Positions 1 to 8,987 of a stretch of DNA of 64,000 bases are shown here, in pieces. Position 1 is the stretch's first letter, and each line of letters starts with the position of its first letter. Under the pieces are notes generated by a model. It was given only the letters and a program-made list of their open reading frames with translations. It ran no database searches and was not told the origin of the DNA. Both the position numbers and the translations under genes were made by a program. This stretch comes from Mycobacteriales bacterium (GTDB lineage Bacteria > Actinomycetota > Actinomycetes > Mycobacteriales > SCTD01), in the NCBI GenBank assembly GCA_030697205.1, contig JAUYQP010000023.1, positions 1-64,000 of the forward strand, in the 5' to 3' direction.

Positions 1-92
1 CCCGACCGAGCGGCCGGGTCCTTCCGAGCGTCCAGCGTCAGCCTGATCGCGCGCTCCCGAAGCTCCTCCGGGTACTTCCGTGGTGCCGCCAT
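1..92 (-). CDS. IS3-family transposase OrfA, N-terminal part (cut by window edge)
   Basis: Reading leftwards from the ATG at 92, the protein begins MAAPRKYPEELRERAIRL, the start of the helix-turn-helix OrfA of many actinobacterial IS3-family elements. OrfA binds the element ends and is joined to the catalytic OrfB by programmed frameshifting. Only about 30 residues are inside the window, so whether the element is intact cannot be judged. It sits next to a GIY-YIG gene and a Wadjet operon, in line with a mobile or defence island. The identification rests on one conserved N-terminal motif, which is distinctive for this group. Confidence 0.8.
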   Translation of the reverse strand, partial: MAAPRKYPEELRERAIRLTLDARKDPAARS

Positions 93-141
93 TCTTGATC
101 CTCCGTGGCTTGATGGTCTCCATCAAACCCGGTACGAGACA
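1..141 (-). mobile_element. IS3-like element, one end
   Basis: The stretch between the OrfA start and about position 141 looks like the element's upstream end. Read on the minus strand it opens with TGTCTCGTACC at about 141, and IS3-family termini usually begin 5'-TG. The other end and the target duplication lie outside the window, so the exact boundary is inferred. Confidence 0.5.
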
Positions 142-301
142 TGGCAGCCGCCTAGCCCCTAAGCAGCAGTAGTCGCTCGCTGATACCTGAGCTCGCACGC
201 GCGAGCACGAAAGTCGCCCGACGTTCCGCGCCGGCAAGGACGTCTGCCATATGCAGGTCGAATCAGCGCGTGCTGCCATGCATTAACCAAGATCTTGGTC
301 C

Positions 302-619
302 CTAATGACCGCCGAACACGCGGTACCCCCTCTCCCGCAGGTCTGCCGCCAACTCGGCCTCGGCGGCCAGCGAGTCCTCCCGCGACATATATGGCCCCCA
401 TCCCTCAGTCAGATCAGGACGGAGACGCAGACCCGATCTGCGTACGATTCGAGCGGCGCGGATGCCCTCCGTATGCTGCAAGAACCGCCGTTCTGGCTCG
501 TGCCAGCTCTGGCCGACGTAAACGCTCGGACGGTTGTCGTCCGGAGCCTGCGACGACAGTTCGATGACGTAGACGTGGAACTGCTTGAGCGTTCTGGCCG
601 AGGCGCCAAACTTGGACAT
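302..619 (-). CDS. Small GIY-YIG-like nuclease-fold protein
   Basis: This 105-residue protein has the layout of a minimal GIY-YIG domain. VYVIEL (about 16-21) stands for the GIY strand and VYVGQS (about 33-38) for the YIG strand. An Arg in PERRF (about 42-46) lies where the catalytic Arg falls, and a late Glu in AEAELAADLRERGY lies where the metal-binding Glu falls. Family members are structure-selective or restriction nucleases. The gene is on the same strand as the Wadjet operon and begins 60 bp after the jetD stop, so it could be co-transcribed with it. No Shine-Dalgarno is obvious at the ATG. The activity is inferred from motifs only, and some such small proteins are uncharacterised domain relatives. 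Confidence 0.6.
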   Translation of the reverse strand: MSKFGASARTLKQFHVYVIELSSQAPDDNRPSVYVGQSWHEPERRFLQHTEGIRAARIVRRSGLRLRPDLTEGWGPYMSREDSLAAEAELAADLRERGYRVFGGH

Positions 620-679
620 GGGGGCCAGTAAAAGGGATCAGACTGCAAACGCGGCGCCATTCAGCCGCCTCAATGCGAA

Positions 680-1813
680 CTAGGCGTCTCGCCATTCGGC
701 CAACAGCACCTCGAACACCTGCTCCTCGTGCACGGCGACACCCCGCTCGTGCATGGCGATTGCCAGCCCCGGATCCCACGGCGTCGCCACCTCACGTCCC
801 GTGAGCGACCCACCTCCAGGAGCAGCCAGGTAGTCGACCGTCGACATCCGCCAGGGCTGCACGCCTCGACGTTCGATGAGCCAGCTGCAGATCTCGACCC
901 CCCGCCAATCGAAGTCGCCGTGGTAGTCGAGCGGCACGGCAAGGCGGTCAATCAGGTCGAGTGCGACCGCCGCGGGCCAGCCCGCCGTGCAGACGACAGC
1001 GAAGCGTCCGCCGTGCCGCGCGGCGAACGACTCGAGCACGGACGGGTTCTCCACCACCAGCACGCGTCCCGTGCCCAGCGCCACGTCGACCCGGCGCAGG
1101 TCCCACGGCGTCAGGTGCACCGGGTCCCCCCGATCGGCGGCGTCGCGCAACGCCTGCTCGCGCGGCCCAGAAGCCACCGGCCGCAGCCCGAGGGTCAACA
1201 CGCTGGTCGACACCGTGTCGGCGAGGACGCCGGACTCCTCCCACAGCTTCCGCCGCTGGGCGGCGGTCGCGGGAACAGCGCCGCCGGCCAAGCCGCGCAG
1301 AACGACCGCGGCCAACGCCCGTCCCTCGTCGAGAGCGTGCGCATCACCGGTCACGGCGACCGCGAGTTCCGTGCGCAACCGCGCAGGCGATGCCGGGAGG
1401 AGTGCACGCACCGCCACGGCCTGGCAGGCCACGGCCTCGGCGTCGGGCAGCCGGGTCAGCAGGCCGCTGCGGCGTACGTCTTCTGCCCACGCGAGGTCCA
1501 CGGCCGCCAGCAGCGACAGCGGCACCTCACGAGCGGCCTGCTCGGCGGCGCGGTCGCGCAAGGGCCCGGTCGCGGCCACGACGACCTGCTCGAGTGTCAG
1601 CCCGGCGCGGCTCTCCAGCAGCGCCGACACGTCGGCGAGCATGAGCGGCACGTCACCGACGAGCGGCCGGCCGAGAACACCGGACAGGGCATGCCGGGTT
1701 GCGCGGTCGAGCGCCGTGAGGCGCGTCGTACGCGTGCCTCGTTCGAGGGGTGCGCGCAGCCGTTGCCAGACCGGGAGCAGAGCCGGGTCGGCGAGCCAGT
1801 CGGGCAGGGTCAT
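680..1813 (-). CDS. jetD: Wadjet JetD: TOPRIM-type nuclease subunit (DUF2399/TIGR02679 type)
   Basis: JetD is the DNA-cleaving subunit of Wadjet: the JetABC motor extrudes plasmid DNA and JetD then cuts it. The 377-residue protein ends in a TOPRIM-like DUF2399 domain. VVENPSV (Glu about 255) supplies the acidic strand end and GDFDWRG (Asp about 300 and 302) the DxD metal motif, so the nuclease centre looks intact. The N-terminal 200 residues match the helical arm domain of the family. The ATG at 1813 overlaps the jetC stop as ATGA, which fixes the start. It is the last of four translationally coupled genes. The family assignment is firm from the gene set and motifs. Confidence 0.9.
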   Translation of the reverse strand: MTLPDWLADPALLPVWQRLRAPLERGTRTTRLTALDRATRHALSGVLGRPLVGDVPLMLADVSALLESRAGLTLEQVVVAATGPLRDRAAEQAAREVPLSLLAAVDLAWAEDVRRSGLLTRLPDAEAVACQAVAVRALLPASPARLRTELAVAVTGDAHALDEGRALAAVVLRGLAGGAVPATAAQRRKLWEESGVLADTVSTSVLTLGLRPVASGPREQALRDAADRGDPVHLTPWDLRRVDVALGTGRVLVVENPSVLESFAARHGGRFAVVCTAGWPAAVALDLIDRLAVPLDYHGDFDWRGVEICSWLIERRGVQPWRMSTVDYLAAPGGGSLTGREVATPWDPGLAIAMHERGVAVHEEQVFEVLLAEWRDA

Positions 1814-4800
1814 CCTTCGCCGACGAGCGCGTGCCCGTCCCAGGTGTAGCGGTACTGCGCGATGCCGCGCTCCCCCGGCGCGCGCAGCGCCTCGTAGATC
1901 GCGAGCGACGGCACGGTCGGGTGGTCGCCCCACAGTCGCTCGCTGGTGAGGACGAAGTCGAGGTCGAGGTCGACGAGCAGTCCGAAGAGCAGCGGGTGGG
2001 TGCGCACGTCGATTTTCGGGAAGGCGTCGTCGAGCAGGATCAGGCGGGGCGCGTGCGGCGCGGCGCCGGCGACCGACGTGAAGTGCGCGGCTGCGGCGGC
2101 GAAGAGCGGCAGGTAGCAGACGACCTTCTGCTCGCCCTGCGACAGCGGGGTGCGCCGGGTCAGGGTCGTCCACGCTGTCGCGCCCGGCCGGTGCAGGCGC
2201 ACCGCGAAGGCCGACCAGCGCCGGTAGTCGAGCGCCCGGGCGAGGTGCTCGGTGTAGCCGCGCTCGGGGTCGGCGTCGCGCTGCACCGCGATGAGCGCGC
2301 TCAGGACGTCACGCAAGCGGGTGCGCTCCTCCGGAGTCAGCGAGCCGTGGGCCCGGCCGAGCAGGGCGACGGCGTCGTGGACGTCCTGGCCGGCGTCCTC
2401 GCGCAGCGACCAGTCGAGCCGCACCCGGATGCCCTGAGAGGTCCTCACGTCGGCGAGCAGGTCGTTCATGCCCTTAACCAGGTCGCTCGCCTCGGCCCGT
2501 CGCGCCCGCAGCTTGTCGCCGAGCTCACCGAGCAGGTGCTCCTCGAAGAGAGTCCGCTCCCGGTCGGTGAGCAGCTCGCGCTCCCGCACCGCCTCCTCGG
2601 CCAGGCGCACAGCGGCCAGCGCCAGCGGCTGCTCCGACCCCGCCGGGTCGCGGGCCATCACCGCCAGCGCCTCCCCGACGGGGACGACCCGCGGCTCGGC
2701 GTCGGCGGCCGGGCCGGCAGCGAGCGACCGGACCTCGGCGTGCACGTCGTTGGCGTCGGCGGCCCGATCGGTGCCCGGCTCGCTCCAGGCGGTGAGCAGC
2801 TGCACGGCGGCCCTCGGGAGCGGCAGCGTCGGCAGGGCGTCGAGGCCGGCGTGGTCGGTGTCCTGCAGCGGCCGGTCGAGCGCCGCGTCGAGCAGTCCGG
2901 GGACGCCGCGCAGAGCCGCGACCCGGCCCGCCTGCTCGGTGAGCTCGGGCAGGGCCTCGGCCAGTCTCTGCTCGGCGGCCGCGACCTGGGAGCGCGCCGC
3001 ACCGCGACGGCCGGTGAGGTCGAGGACCTGCTGGTCGGCCCGCTGCCGCTCGCCCCGGGCCTGCCGCTGGGCCTGCTGCGCGGCGTCGAGGTCGGCCTGC
3101 ATCTGCTTCACCTCGACGCCGAGGGTGTCGAGCAGCGCCTGGTGCTCAGCCACCGCCTCGCGGGCGTCGCGCTCGGCGGTGTCGGCCTCGGCGTCGGCGC
3201 GCTTGGCGTCGTCGGCGTCGCGTTCGGCGGCCTCGCCGTCCTCCTCGAGCCGGCGGGCAGCCGCGAGCAGCCGGGTCGCCTCGGCGCGCAGAGCCTCCAG
3301 GCGCACATCGAGATCGGTGAGCGCGGCGCCCCTGAGCTCGAGGGCGTCACGGTCGGCGGGCAGGTCGTGCTCGGCGCACAGCCGCTTCAGCGCGTCGGTG
3401 TCACGGGCCAGCTCGGCGGTCGCGGCGGTCAGCCGCTCGCTGGCCGCGGTCGCGTCGGCCTGGGCGCGGTCACGAGCCGCCGACCGCTCGTCACGCCGCA
3501 CCCACGCGGCGCGCAGCGCGTCCGACGCCGGCAGCCGGTCGAGCCAGCCGAGCAGCGCAGTCCGCTCCTCGGCAGCAGCCCGCTCGGCCTCGGTCGCCGC
3601 ATCCAGGTCCGCGGTCGCTGCCACCTGCTCCGCCTCGACCGCGGCCAGCCGGCGGGCCCGCTCGGCGACCCGGGCGGCGCTCCCGACGTACTGCGCGACC
3701 GGCTTGTCCGCGCGGCCCCGCAGCGGACCGAGCCGCCACGACCCGTCGCGGCCGATCGCGGCCGGACCGTCGGCGTCGTCGACCCGGTCGAGCAGAGCGA
3801 CGGTGGCGAGCACTCCCGCGACGACCTCCGTCGTCACCGGGCTGCCCTCGGGAACGTCCGGTCGCAATGCCTCGGCGAGTGACGGACCCTGGGTTGGCGC
3901 GCCTGTCCGGATCACCGTGTCGAGGGTGTCGGCCGCGAGCACGGAGCCGTCGGCGAGGACCTGCGCGTCGAGCAGACCGGCCGCCTGCAGCGCCGCCTCG
4001 ATCGGTGCGGCGTCGACGCCGTCACGGACATCCACCAGCCGCCACAGCGGCAGCCCCTGCTGCGGGTCGCGGCCCGGCCGCGGCAGCGCCGGATCGGGCG
4101 GCGCGGGGTCGGTCTCGGCGAGCACCGCGGCGTGGCGGCCGTCCAGCTCGCTCAGCAGCGTCTGCGCGGCGACCCGCCGGGCGGCCGCCTCGGCCTCGTC
4201 GGCCCGCAGCGCGTCCAGCGCCGGCGCGGCAACCGCTCGGGCCTGCTCTGCCACGGTCTCGAGAGCGCTCGGCGTCGGTGCCGGGATCTCCAGCCCCTTG
4301 GCGAGGTCGGGCCGCTCGCCCGCCCAGGCGAAGGCGTCGCGGCTCCACGCCTCGGCCAGCGACGTCACCTCACGCGCGGCGTCGGCGAGCGAACCCGCCG
4401 CCTGCTCCTCGCGGCGCTCGGCCTCGGCCGCGCGCTCCGCGGCGGCGTCTCGCGCCCGGGTCTGCTGCTCGACCCGACCGACCGCGTCGCGGACGACCGA
4501 CACCGCGGCGCGCACCGTCGTGACGCGGTGGCGCGCCGCCGGCACCGCCTCCACCAGCGCCTCGCCGAAGGCGACCGGGTCCTCGCCGGCCGGCAGCGCG
4601 CCGGGCAGCCCGCAGCCACGCAGCCCGGCGTCGACCTCACCGGCGGAGCCCACCAGCCGGCGCCCCTGCTCGGCCAGGTCACCTGCCTCCCGCTCGACCC
4701 GGGCCCCGCTGTTGTCTGCCCGCTCGGTCGCGCGCACCGACGCCTCGCGCGCACGCCCCGCCACCTCCATCAGGTCCGACGCCCGCCGCTGCATCTGTCG

Positions 4801-5805
4801 CAGCACCTGCTGGTTGCGCGCCAGCGGCCCGGACTCCAGCGCCGACACCCGGCTCGAGGCCTGGGCCAGCCGCTCCCCCGCCGCCCGCTGCTCGGTCTCC
4901 GCCTCCCCCAGCGCAAGAACGACCTGCTCGAGCGCCGCCGTCTCCTGCCCGACGGCGCGGGCCCGCGCGGCGCGCTCCTTCTCCGCGGCCAGCGCAGCTG
5001 CGGCCCGCTCCCGCACGACCGTGGCGGCGTAGCGCCGATAGACCGTCGCGGAAGCAGCCACAGCAGCCGCCGCGGCCGCGAGCTTCTCGACCCGCTCGCC
5101 GTGCTCGGCCAGGTCGTCGAAGGCCTCGCCCACCTGGCGCACGGCCTCGTCGTCGAGCGCCGGCAGTGCCTCGTCGAGCATCGCGACGAGCCGGGCCGGG
5201 TCGATGTCCTCACCGACCTGCGGCTGGCGCAGCCAGTAGAGCAGCCGCAGCAGGTCGTCGTACGCCTGTGGTTCGAGGCCGAACAGCAGCCGTCCCACGT
5301 GCTCCTTGTAGGCCCGCGGCGAGTCGAAGACGCTGCCGCCGAGGGACTCCACGAGCTCCCTGCAGCGCGGCGCCGACAGCGGCGCGCCGTCGGGCTCGCA
5401 CAGGTCGGGCACGCCACCCGGCACCGTGAACTGCCACGTCGACACCGTCCGCGCGTTGGCTGCGTAGCGCAGCCCGATGCCGCACGTCACGACCTGCGCC
5501 TCGCCGCTCGGGTCGACCCGCGCCAGCTCGACCCACAGGTAGCCGAGCCGGGTGCCGGTGCCGCTCGCGCCGTCGCTCATCAGCCACAGCAGCTGGCTGC
5601 CCTGCCGCCCGGTCGCGGTCATCCGCGCCTTGTCACCGTCGAGCACGAACGGCAGCAGCATCTCGAGCGTCTTGCTCTTGCCCGCGCCGTTGGTGCCGCG
5701 CAGCAGCAGCCGCCCGTCCGCGAAGACGAACACCTGCTCGTCGTACTGCCAGACGTTGAGCACCCCGGCGCGCGTCAGCCGGTAGCGGTGCGGGTCGCGC
5801 GCCAT
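1810..5805 (-). CDS. jetC: Wadjet JetC: SMC-like ATPase (TIGR02680 type)
   Basis: JetC is the SMC/MukB-like motor of the Wadjet complex. The 1331-residue length fits the TIGR02680 family. The N-terminal head has Walker A GTNGAGKSK (about 37-45). Long Ala/Glu/Arg-rich coiled coils fill the middle, interrupted near the centre by a hinge-like segment. The C-terminal head carries the ABC signature LSQGEQ (about 1221) and Walker B LILLDDAF (about 1255-1262), so both ATPase halves are complete. The ATG at 5805 overlaps the jetB stop by four bases and the stop overlaps jetD in the same way, giving fixed subunit stoichiometry through coupling. There is no frameshift or truncation. Confidence 0.93.
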   Translation of the reverse strand: MARDPHRYRLTRAGVLNVWQYDEQVFVFADGRLLLRGTNGAGKSKTLEMLLPFVLDGDKARMTATGRQGSQLLWLMSDGASGTGTRLGYLWVELARVDPSGEAQVVTCGIGLRYAANARTVSTWQFTVPGGVPDLCEPDGAPLSAPRCRELVESLGGSVFDSPRAYKEHVGRLLFGLEPQAYDDLLRLLYWLRQPQVGEDIDPARLVAMLDEALPALDDEAVRQVGEAFDDLAEHGERVEKLAAAAAAVAASATVYRRYAATVVRERAAAALAAEKERAARARAVGQETAALEQVVLALGEAETEQRAAGERLAQASSRVSALESGPLARNQQVLRQMQRRASDLMEVAGRAREASVRATERADNSGARVEREAGDLAEQGRRLVGSAGEVDAGLRGCGLPGALPAGEDPVAFGEALVEAVPAARHRVTTVRAAVSVVRDAVGRVEQQTRARDAAAERAAEAERREEQAAGSLADAAREVTSLAEAWSRDAFAWAGERPDLAKGLEIPAPTPSALETVAEQARAVAAPALDALRADEAEAAARRVAAQTLLSELDGRHAAVLAETDPAPPDPALPRPGRDPQQGLPLWRLVDVRDGVDAAPIEAALQAAGLLDAQVLADGSVLAADTLDTVIRTGAPTQGPSLAEALRPDVPEGSPVTTEVVAGVLATVALLDRVDDADGPAAIGRDGSWRLGPLRGRADKPVAQYVGSAARVAERARRLAAVEAEQVAATADLDAATEAERAAAEERTALLGWLDRLPASDALRAAWVRRDERSAARDRAQADATAASERLTAATAELARDTDALKRLCAEHDLPADRDALELRGAALTDLDVRLEALRAEATRLLAAARRLEEDGEAAERDADDAKRADAEADTAERDAREAVAEHQALLDTLGVEVKQMQADLDAAQQAQRQARGERQRADQQVLDLTGRRGAARSQVAAAEQRLAEALPELTEQAGRVAALRGVPGLLDAALDRPLQDTDHAGLDALPTLPLPRAAVQLLTAWSEPGTDRAADANDVHAEVRSLAAGPAADAEPRVVPVGEALAVMARDPAGSEQPLALAAVRLAEEAVRERELLTDRERTLFEEHLLGELGDKLRARRAEASDLVKGMNDLLADVRTSQGIRVRLDWSLREDAGQDVHDAVALLGRAHGSLTPEERTRLRDVLSALIAVQRDADPERGYTEHLARALDYRRWSAFAVRLHRPGATAWTTLTRRTPLSQGEQKVVCYLPLFAAAAAHFTSVAGAAPHAPRLILLDDAFPKIDVRTHPLLFGLLVDLDLDFVLTSERLWGDHPTVPSLAIYEALRAPGERGIAQYRYTWDGHALVGEG

Positions 5806-6977
5806 CAGAAGAGCCCCTCGGCGTAGGAGGTGCTGGCGGCATAGCGCGCCGCCGCGGCGTGCACCTCGAAACCCTCGTCGGTACGACGAAGAAGGCCGCT
5901 CTCGCTGAGCACCTCGACGACGTCGGCGCGCAGCAGTGCGACGTCGTCGTAGGCCTTCTTGAGCCCGCGGCCGTGCTCGGCCACCACCGCCGCGAGCGCC
6001 CCGTCGAAGTCCACGACCGGGCGCCAGACCCGGTCGGCGAGCTCGGCCCCGCGGGCCGGCTCGCGGGCGGCGTCGGCGATGCGCTCGAGGACGAGCAGGG
6101 CGGCATGGCGAGCCGAGCCGGTGCCGGGGAAGGCGACGTCGGTGAGCACCTCGTCGGGGTCGATCGCGATCGCGCCCTCGGCCCGCAGCTCGAGGTCGAG
6201 CCCGACGTTGTCGCGCAGCCAGTCGCGCTCGCGGTTGCGGTTGCGGCTCCACCACTCGACCTGGTCGGCGGTGAGGTCGGTGACCGACAGCACCGGCGAC
6301 TCGAGCAGCCTGCGCCGCACCGCGACCCGCGCACCGCCGGCCGCGCTCGGCAACGCGGCGGCGTCGAGCAGGTCCTGCGGGCTCTGCGCGCCCGACAACC
6401 CGGCCGCGACCAGCAGCCGGAGGCGCTCCCGGCGTACGTCGAGAAGGCTCTGCGCGCTGGCGTCCTCGGCGAAGCGGGCCAGGTCGCCGTCGCGCTCGAC
6501 CAGGACGCCGAGCTCGACGAGGACGCCCAGCGCCGCGGCCAGCGCGCGCCGGTCCGCGACCGCGTCGAGGTCGACGGCGAGGCCGGCGTCCGCGACCGCG
6601 CTGCGCACCTGGGCGACGAGCTCGTCGAGCAGCAGCTGCCCGGAGCAGCGGGTGAGCGCCGCCAGCGTGAGGCAGAGCAGCGAGTAGGCCCGCGGGTCGA
6701 AGGGCCGACCTCTCCCGCTGCTCGTCCTCTTGCGCAGCGGGCGGGTCGCGTCGCGGCCGAGGCCGGCCTTGAAGAGCCGGGCGACCCTGGGCTCGACGAC
6801 CAGGCGGTAGCCGAGGCCCTCGGCGCACAGCCGCTGCAGGTGCTCGCGGTGCTTGCGCACCAGCAGCAGGTCGTCGGCGCGCGGCCCGTCGGCGGCGAGC
6901 AGGGGGTTGAGCAGCAGCGCCCGCAGCGCAGTGCGGCGCTCGGCCGCGACCTGGGTGTCCTCGGCGGTCCCGCTCAT
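5805..6977 (-). CDS. jetB: Wadjet JetB: KITE-like subunit (DUF2398/TIGR02678 type)
   Basis: JetB is the MukE/KITE-like winged-helix subunit that binds the JetA kleisin and the SMC heads. The 390-residue protein matches the TIGR02678 layout: an N-terminal helix beginning AAERRTALRALLLNPLL, winged-helix segments, and conserved blocks such as FDPRAYSLLCL and EWWSRNRNRERDWL. The ATG at 6977 overlaps the jetA stop (ATGA), and the stop overlaps jetC. Catalytic residues are not expected in this family. No anomaly was seen. Confidence 0.88.
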   Translation of the reverse strand: MSGTAEDTQVAAERRTALRALLLNPLLAADGPRADDLLLVRKHREHLQRLCAEGLGYRLVVEPRVARLFKAGLGRDATRPLRKRTSSGRGRPFDPRAYSLLCLTLAALTRCSGQLLLDELVAQVRSAVADAGLAVDLDAVADRRALAAALGVLVELGVLVERDGDLARFAEDASAQSLLDVRRERLRLLVAAGLSGAQSPQDLLDAAALPSAAGGARVAVRRRLLESPVLSVTDLTADQVEWWSRNRNRERDWLRDNVGLDLELRAEGAIAIDPDEVLTDVAFPGTGSARHAALLVLERIADAAREPARGAELADRVWRPVVDFDGALAAVVAEHGRGLKKAYDDVALLRADVVEVLSESGLLRRTDEGFEVHAAAARYAASTSYAEGLF

Positions 6978-8518
6978 GCGAGCTCGAGGGTGAGGTCGTG
7001 CAGGCACAGGGCGCCGGCGGGGCTGGCGATCCGGGTCTGCCGGCCGGGGCTCGGCCGCACGACGAGGCACACCTGGGTGCCGTCGGGCAGCGAGGCGGTG
7101 GCGCTGGCCCGGTCGGGCCTCGAGGCACTGGCCGTGGCGCCGACCGTGCCGCGAGCGAGGGCACCGCCGCTGCCCGACAGCGCGCGGGCGTGCAGCTCGA
7201 GCAGCTCGACGCGGGCCTCGTCGCTGACCTCGACGCCGGCCGCGAGGTCCTGTCCGACCAGGGCCTGCAGCTCCTGCAGGGCCTTCGCGCGCGCCGCCTC
7301 GGCCGCGGCGCGCTCGCGCAGCCGCTGCGCCTTCACCGCACCGAAGTCCTCGCGGCGGGCGCTGACACCGGCGGCCTTGCGCTCGCCGCTGGTGCGCAGC
7401 ATCACCGGCACGTCGGCCACCGGAGCGCGCCACCACGAGCTGGTCGCCGGCGCGGGCTCGCCGTCGGTGTCCGCGGCGAAGCCGAGGTGGCGGCAGGGGT
7501 AGAGCCCGAAAGCCGCTGCCCACAGCGCCGCGGCCTGGTCGGCGTCGCTGTCGTCGAACCAGCGGGCCAGCCGGACGAGGTCGGCGTAGCGGCTGACCTC
7601 GCGGTCGGTGCTGGTGGCCAGCCGGCGCAAGTTGACCAGCAGCGCGCGCATGGCCTTCGTCGCGAGGGTGCGCACCTCCTCGGCGTCGCTCGGGCGACCG
7701 GGCGTGCCGAGGAACCACGCCCGCAGCCCGTCCCAGTCGGCCTCGGCCAGGCCGGTGCTCCGACTGGCCACTGCGCCGTCCAGCCCGACCAGCCGGGTGC
7801 CGGCGTTGGCCCGGGCGAGCAGGGGTGCCGGGTCGATCCCGCGAAGCAGCTCGCCGATCTGCGGCATGGTGCGGGCGATCTGGTCGACGAAGCGCTGCAG
7901 GTAGTCGATGAGAGCGGCCTTGAACGCCTGGAAGTCCTCGCGGCCGAGGTCGTAGCGCGACAGCACCTGGCTCAGGCTGGCGTAGAAGGCCCGGGTGCTG
8001 GTGACCAGCCGCTCGAACTGCGCGAACACCGTCGCCACCTGACCGGCCAGCACGTCCGGATCGGCGTCGGCCCGGGCTGCTTCGTCGTACGCCTCGAGGA
8101 TCCGCAGGCCGGCCAGGATGCCACCGAGCATCTCGGTGGAGACCTCGCGCACCTCATCGGTCGCGGCGAGCAGCTCCTCGACCTGGCGGTGGACCAGCTC
8201 GCCGCGCTGGGTGAGCTGGTAGCGGGCACGGGTGGTGAGGTACTCGCGGATGCTCTTGGCCTCGGTCTCGCGCGGGCTGCGCGCGAGGTTGCCGTGGTTG
8301 ACCAGGTAGGACAGTCGGGCGTCCACGACGTCGACGTCGAGCTCCAGGCCGTGCTGGTCGCGCAGGCTGTCGGCGACCTCGCGGGCCGACAGGTCGGAGA
8401 GCAGCCCGGCCGTGCCGGCGGTGAAGACGCGCATGACTGCGACGTACTGCTCTGACTCGTCGTTGACGGCGTAGCGCAGGGCGGTGAGGCGCAGTCGGTC
8501 GTAGGGCGCGGCGCTCAC
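6974..8518 (-). CDS. jetA: Wadjet JetA: kleisin subunit (DUF2397/TIGR02677 type)
   Basis: JetA is the MukF-like kleisin that bridges the JetC heads. From the GTG at 8518 the protein is 514 residues and opens with APYDRLRLTALRYAVNDESEQYVAVMRVF, typical of TIGR02677 N-termini. Helical and winged-helix segments follow. An in-frame extension upstream exists but has unlike codon content and would run into the divergent small gene, so the GTG is preferred. It is the first gene of jetABCD, and its promoter must lie in the 75 bp shared with the divergent gene starting at 8594. The set belongs to the TIGR02677-02680 branch, to which mycobacterial EptABCD also belongs as I recall it; the Wadjet subtype number is not asserted. 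Confidence 0.88.
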   Translation of the reverse strand: MSAAPYDRLRLTALRYAVNDESEQYVAVMRVFTAGTAGLLSDLSAREVADSLRDQHGLELDVDVVDARLSYLVNHGNLARSPRETEAKSIREYLTTRARYQLTQRGELVHRQVEELLAATDEVREVSTEMLGGILAGLRILEAYDEAARADADPDVLAGQVATVFAQFERLVTSTRAFYASLSQVLSRYDLGREDFQAFKAALIDYLQRFVDQIARTMPQIGELLRGIDPAPLLARANAGTRLVGLDGAVASRSTGLAEADWDGLRAWFLGTPGRPSDAEEVRTLATKAMRALLVNLRRLATSTDREVSRYADLVRLARWFDDSDADQAAALWAAAFGLYPCRHLGFAADTDGEPAPATSSWWRAPVADVPVMLRTSGERKAAGVSARREDFGAVKAQRLRERAAAEAARAKALQELQALVGQDLAAGVEVSDEARVELLELHARALSGSGGALARGTVGATASASRPDRASATASLPDGTQVCLVVRPSPGRQTRIASPAGALCLHDLTLELA

Positions 8519-8593
8519 CCGGTGGACGCTATCGGCACCGTCCGTCCACACGGCGGAACCTCGCTGTCGGACCCGCCTGTGACCATCTGTCGC

Positions 8594-8971
8594 GTGAAGC
8601 AGCGCTTCGTTCGCACCGGCGACGAGTTGACGGACTCCGTGACGCTCGTCGTCCGCGGTGGAGAGCTCGACCCCGTCGTGCTGCGTGCCGACGCGCTGCG
8701 CAACCACAGCATCTACGGCATCTACGGCATCTCGGTGTTCGCCGTTCGCGACCTAAGCCTGGACGAGCTGGCCCAGCAGCCCCCGTTGATCCGGTTCGCC
8801 TCTCTCACCACGGTGACCGTGGGGGAACTGCGCGCTCTGGGGCTGAGGCTGGAGCCCACCGGACGCAATCCACGCCACTACGACGTCACCTTCGATGACC
8901 TTGACGACGGGGTCGCGCGGCTGGCGAACTGCACACACAGAGTGATCGTCAACCCGTACTATGAGGGGTAG
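8594..8971 (+). CDS. Unknown protein, first of a small two-gene unit
   Basis: This 125-residue soluble protein is not one I recognise. It starts at a GTG (VKQRFVRTGDELTDSVTLVVRGG) and contains a short reiteration, IYGIYGIS, from a tandem 9-base DNA repeat near 8710-8735. It is divergent from jetA across a 75-bp gap and is followed after 16 bp by another small gene on the same strand. Codon use is ordinary for the chromosome. The arrangement would suit a toxin-antitoxin or accessory pair, but no motif supports that. Confidence 0.6.
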   Translation: MKQRFVRTGDELTDSVTLVVRGGELDPVVLRADALRNHSIYGIYGISVFAVRDLSLDELAQQPPLIRFASLTTVTVGELRALGLRLEPTGRNPRHYDVTFDDLDDGVARLANCTHRVIVNPYYEG

Positions 8972-8987
8972 CGAGGAGGCAACCGTG

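Noticed and set aside
1813-2173. Longer N-terminus for jetD
   Set aside because: The extension lies inside jetC in another frame and reads as low-complexity Arg/Pro sequence. The ATGA overlap at 1813 gives the family start.
1750-7502. Very long plus-strand open frames opposite jetB-jetD
   Set aside because: They are the complements of well-supported Wadjet genes. Composition is Arg/Ser/Ala-rich low complexity without domains, as expected for shadows in GC-rich DNA.
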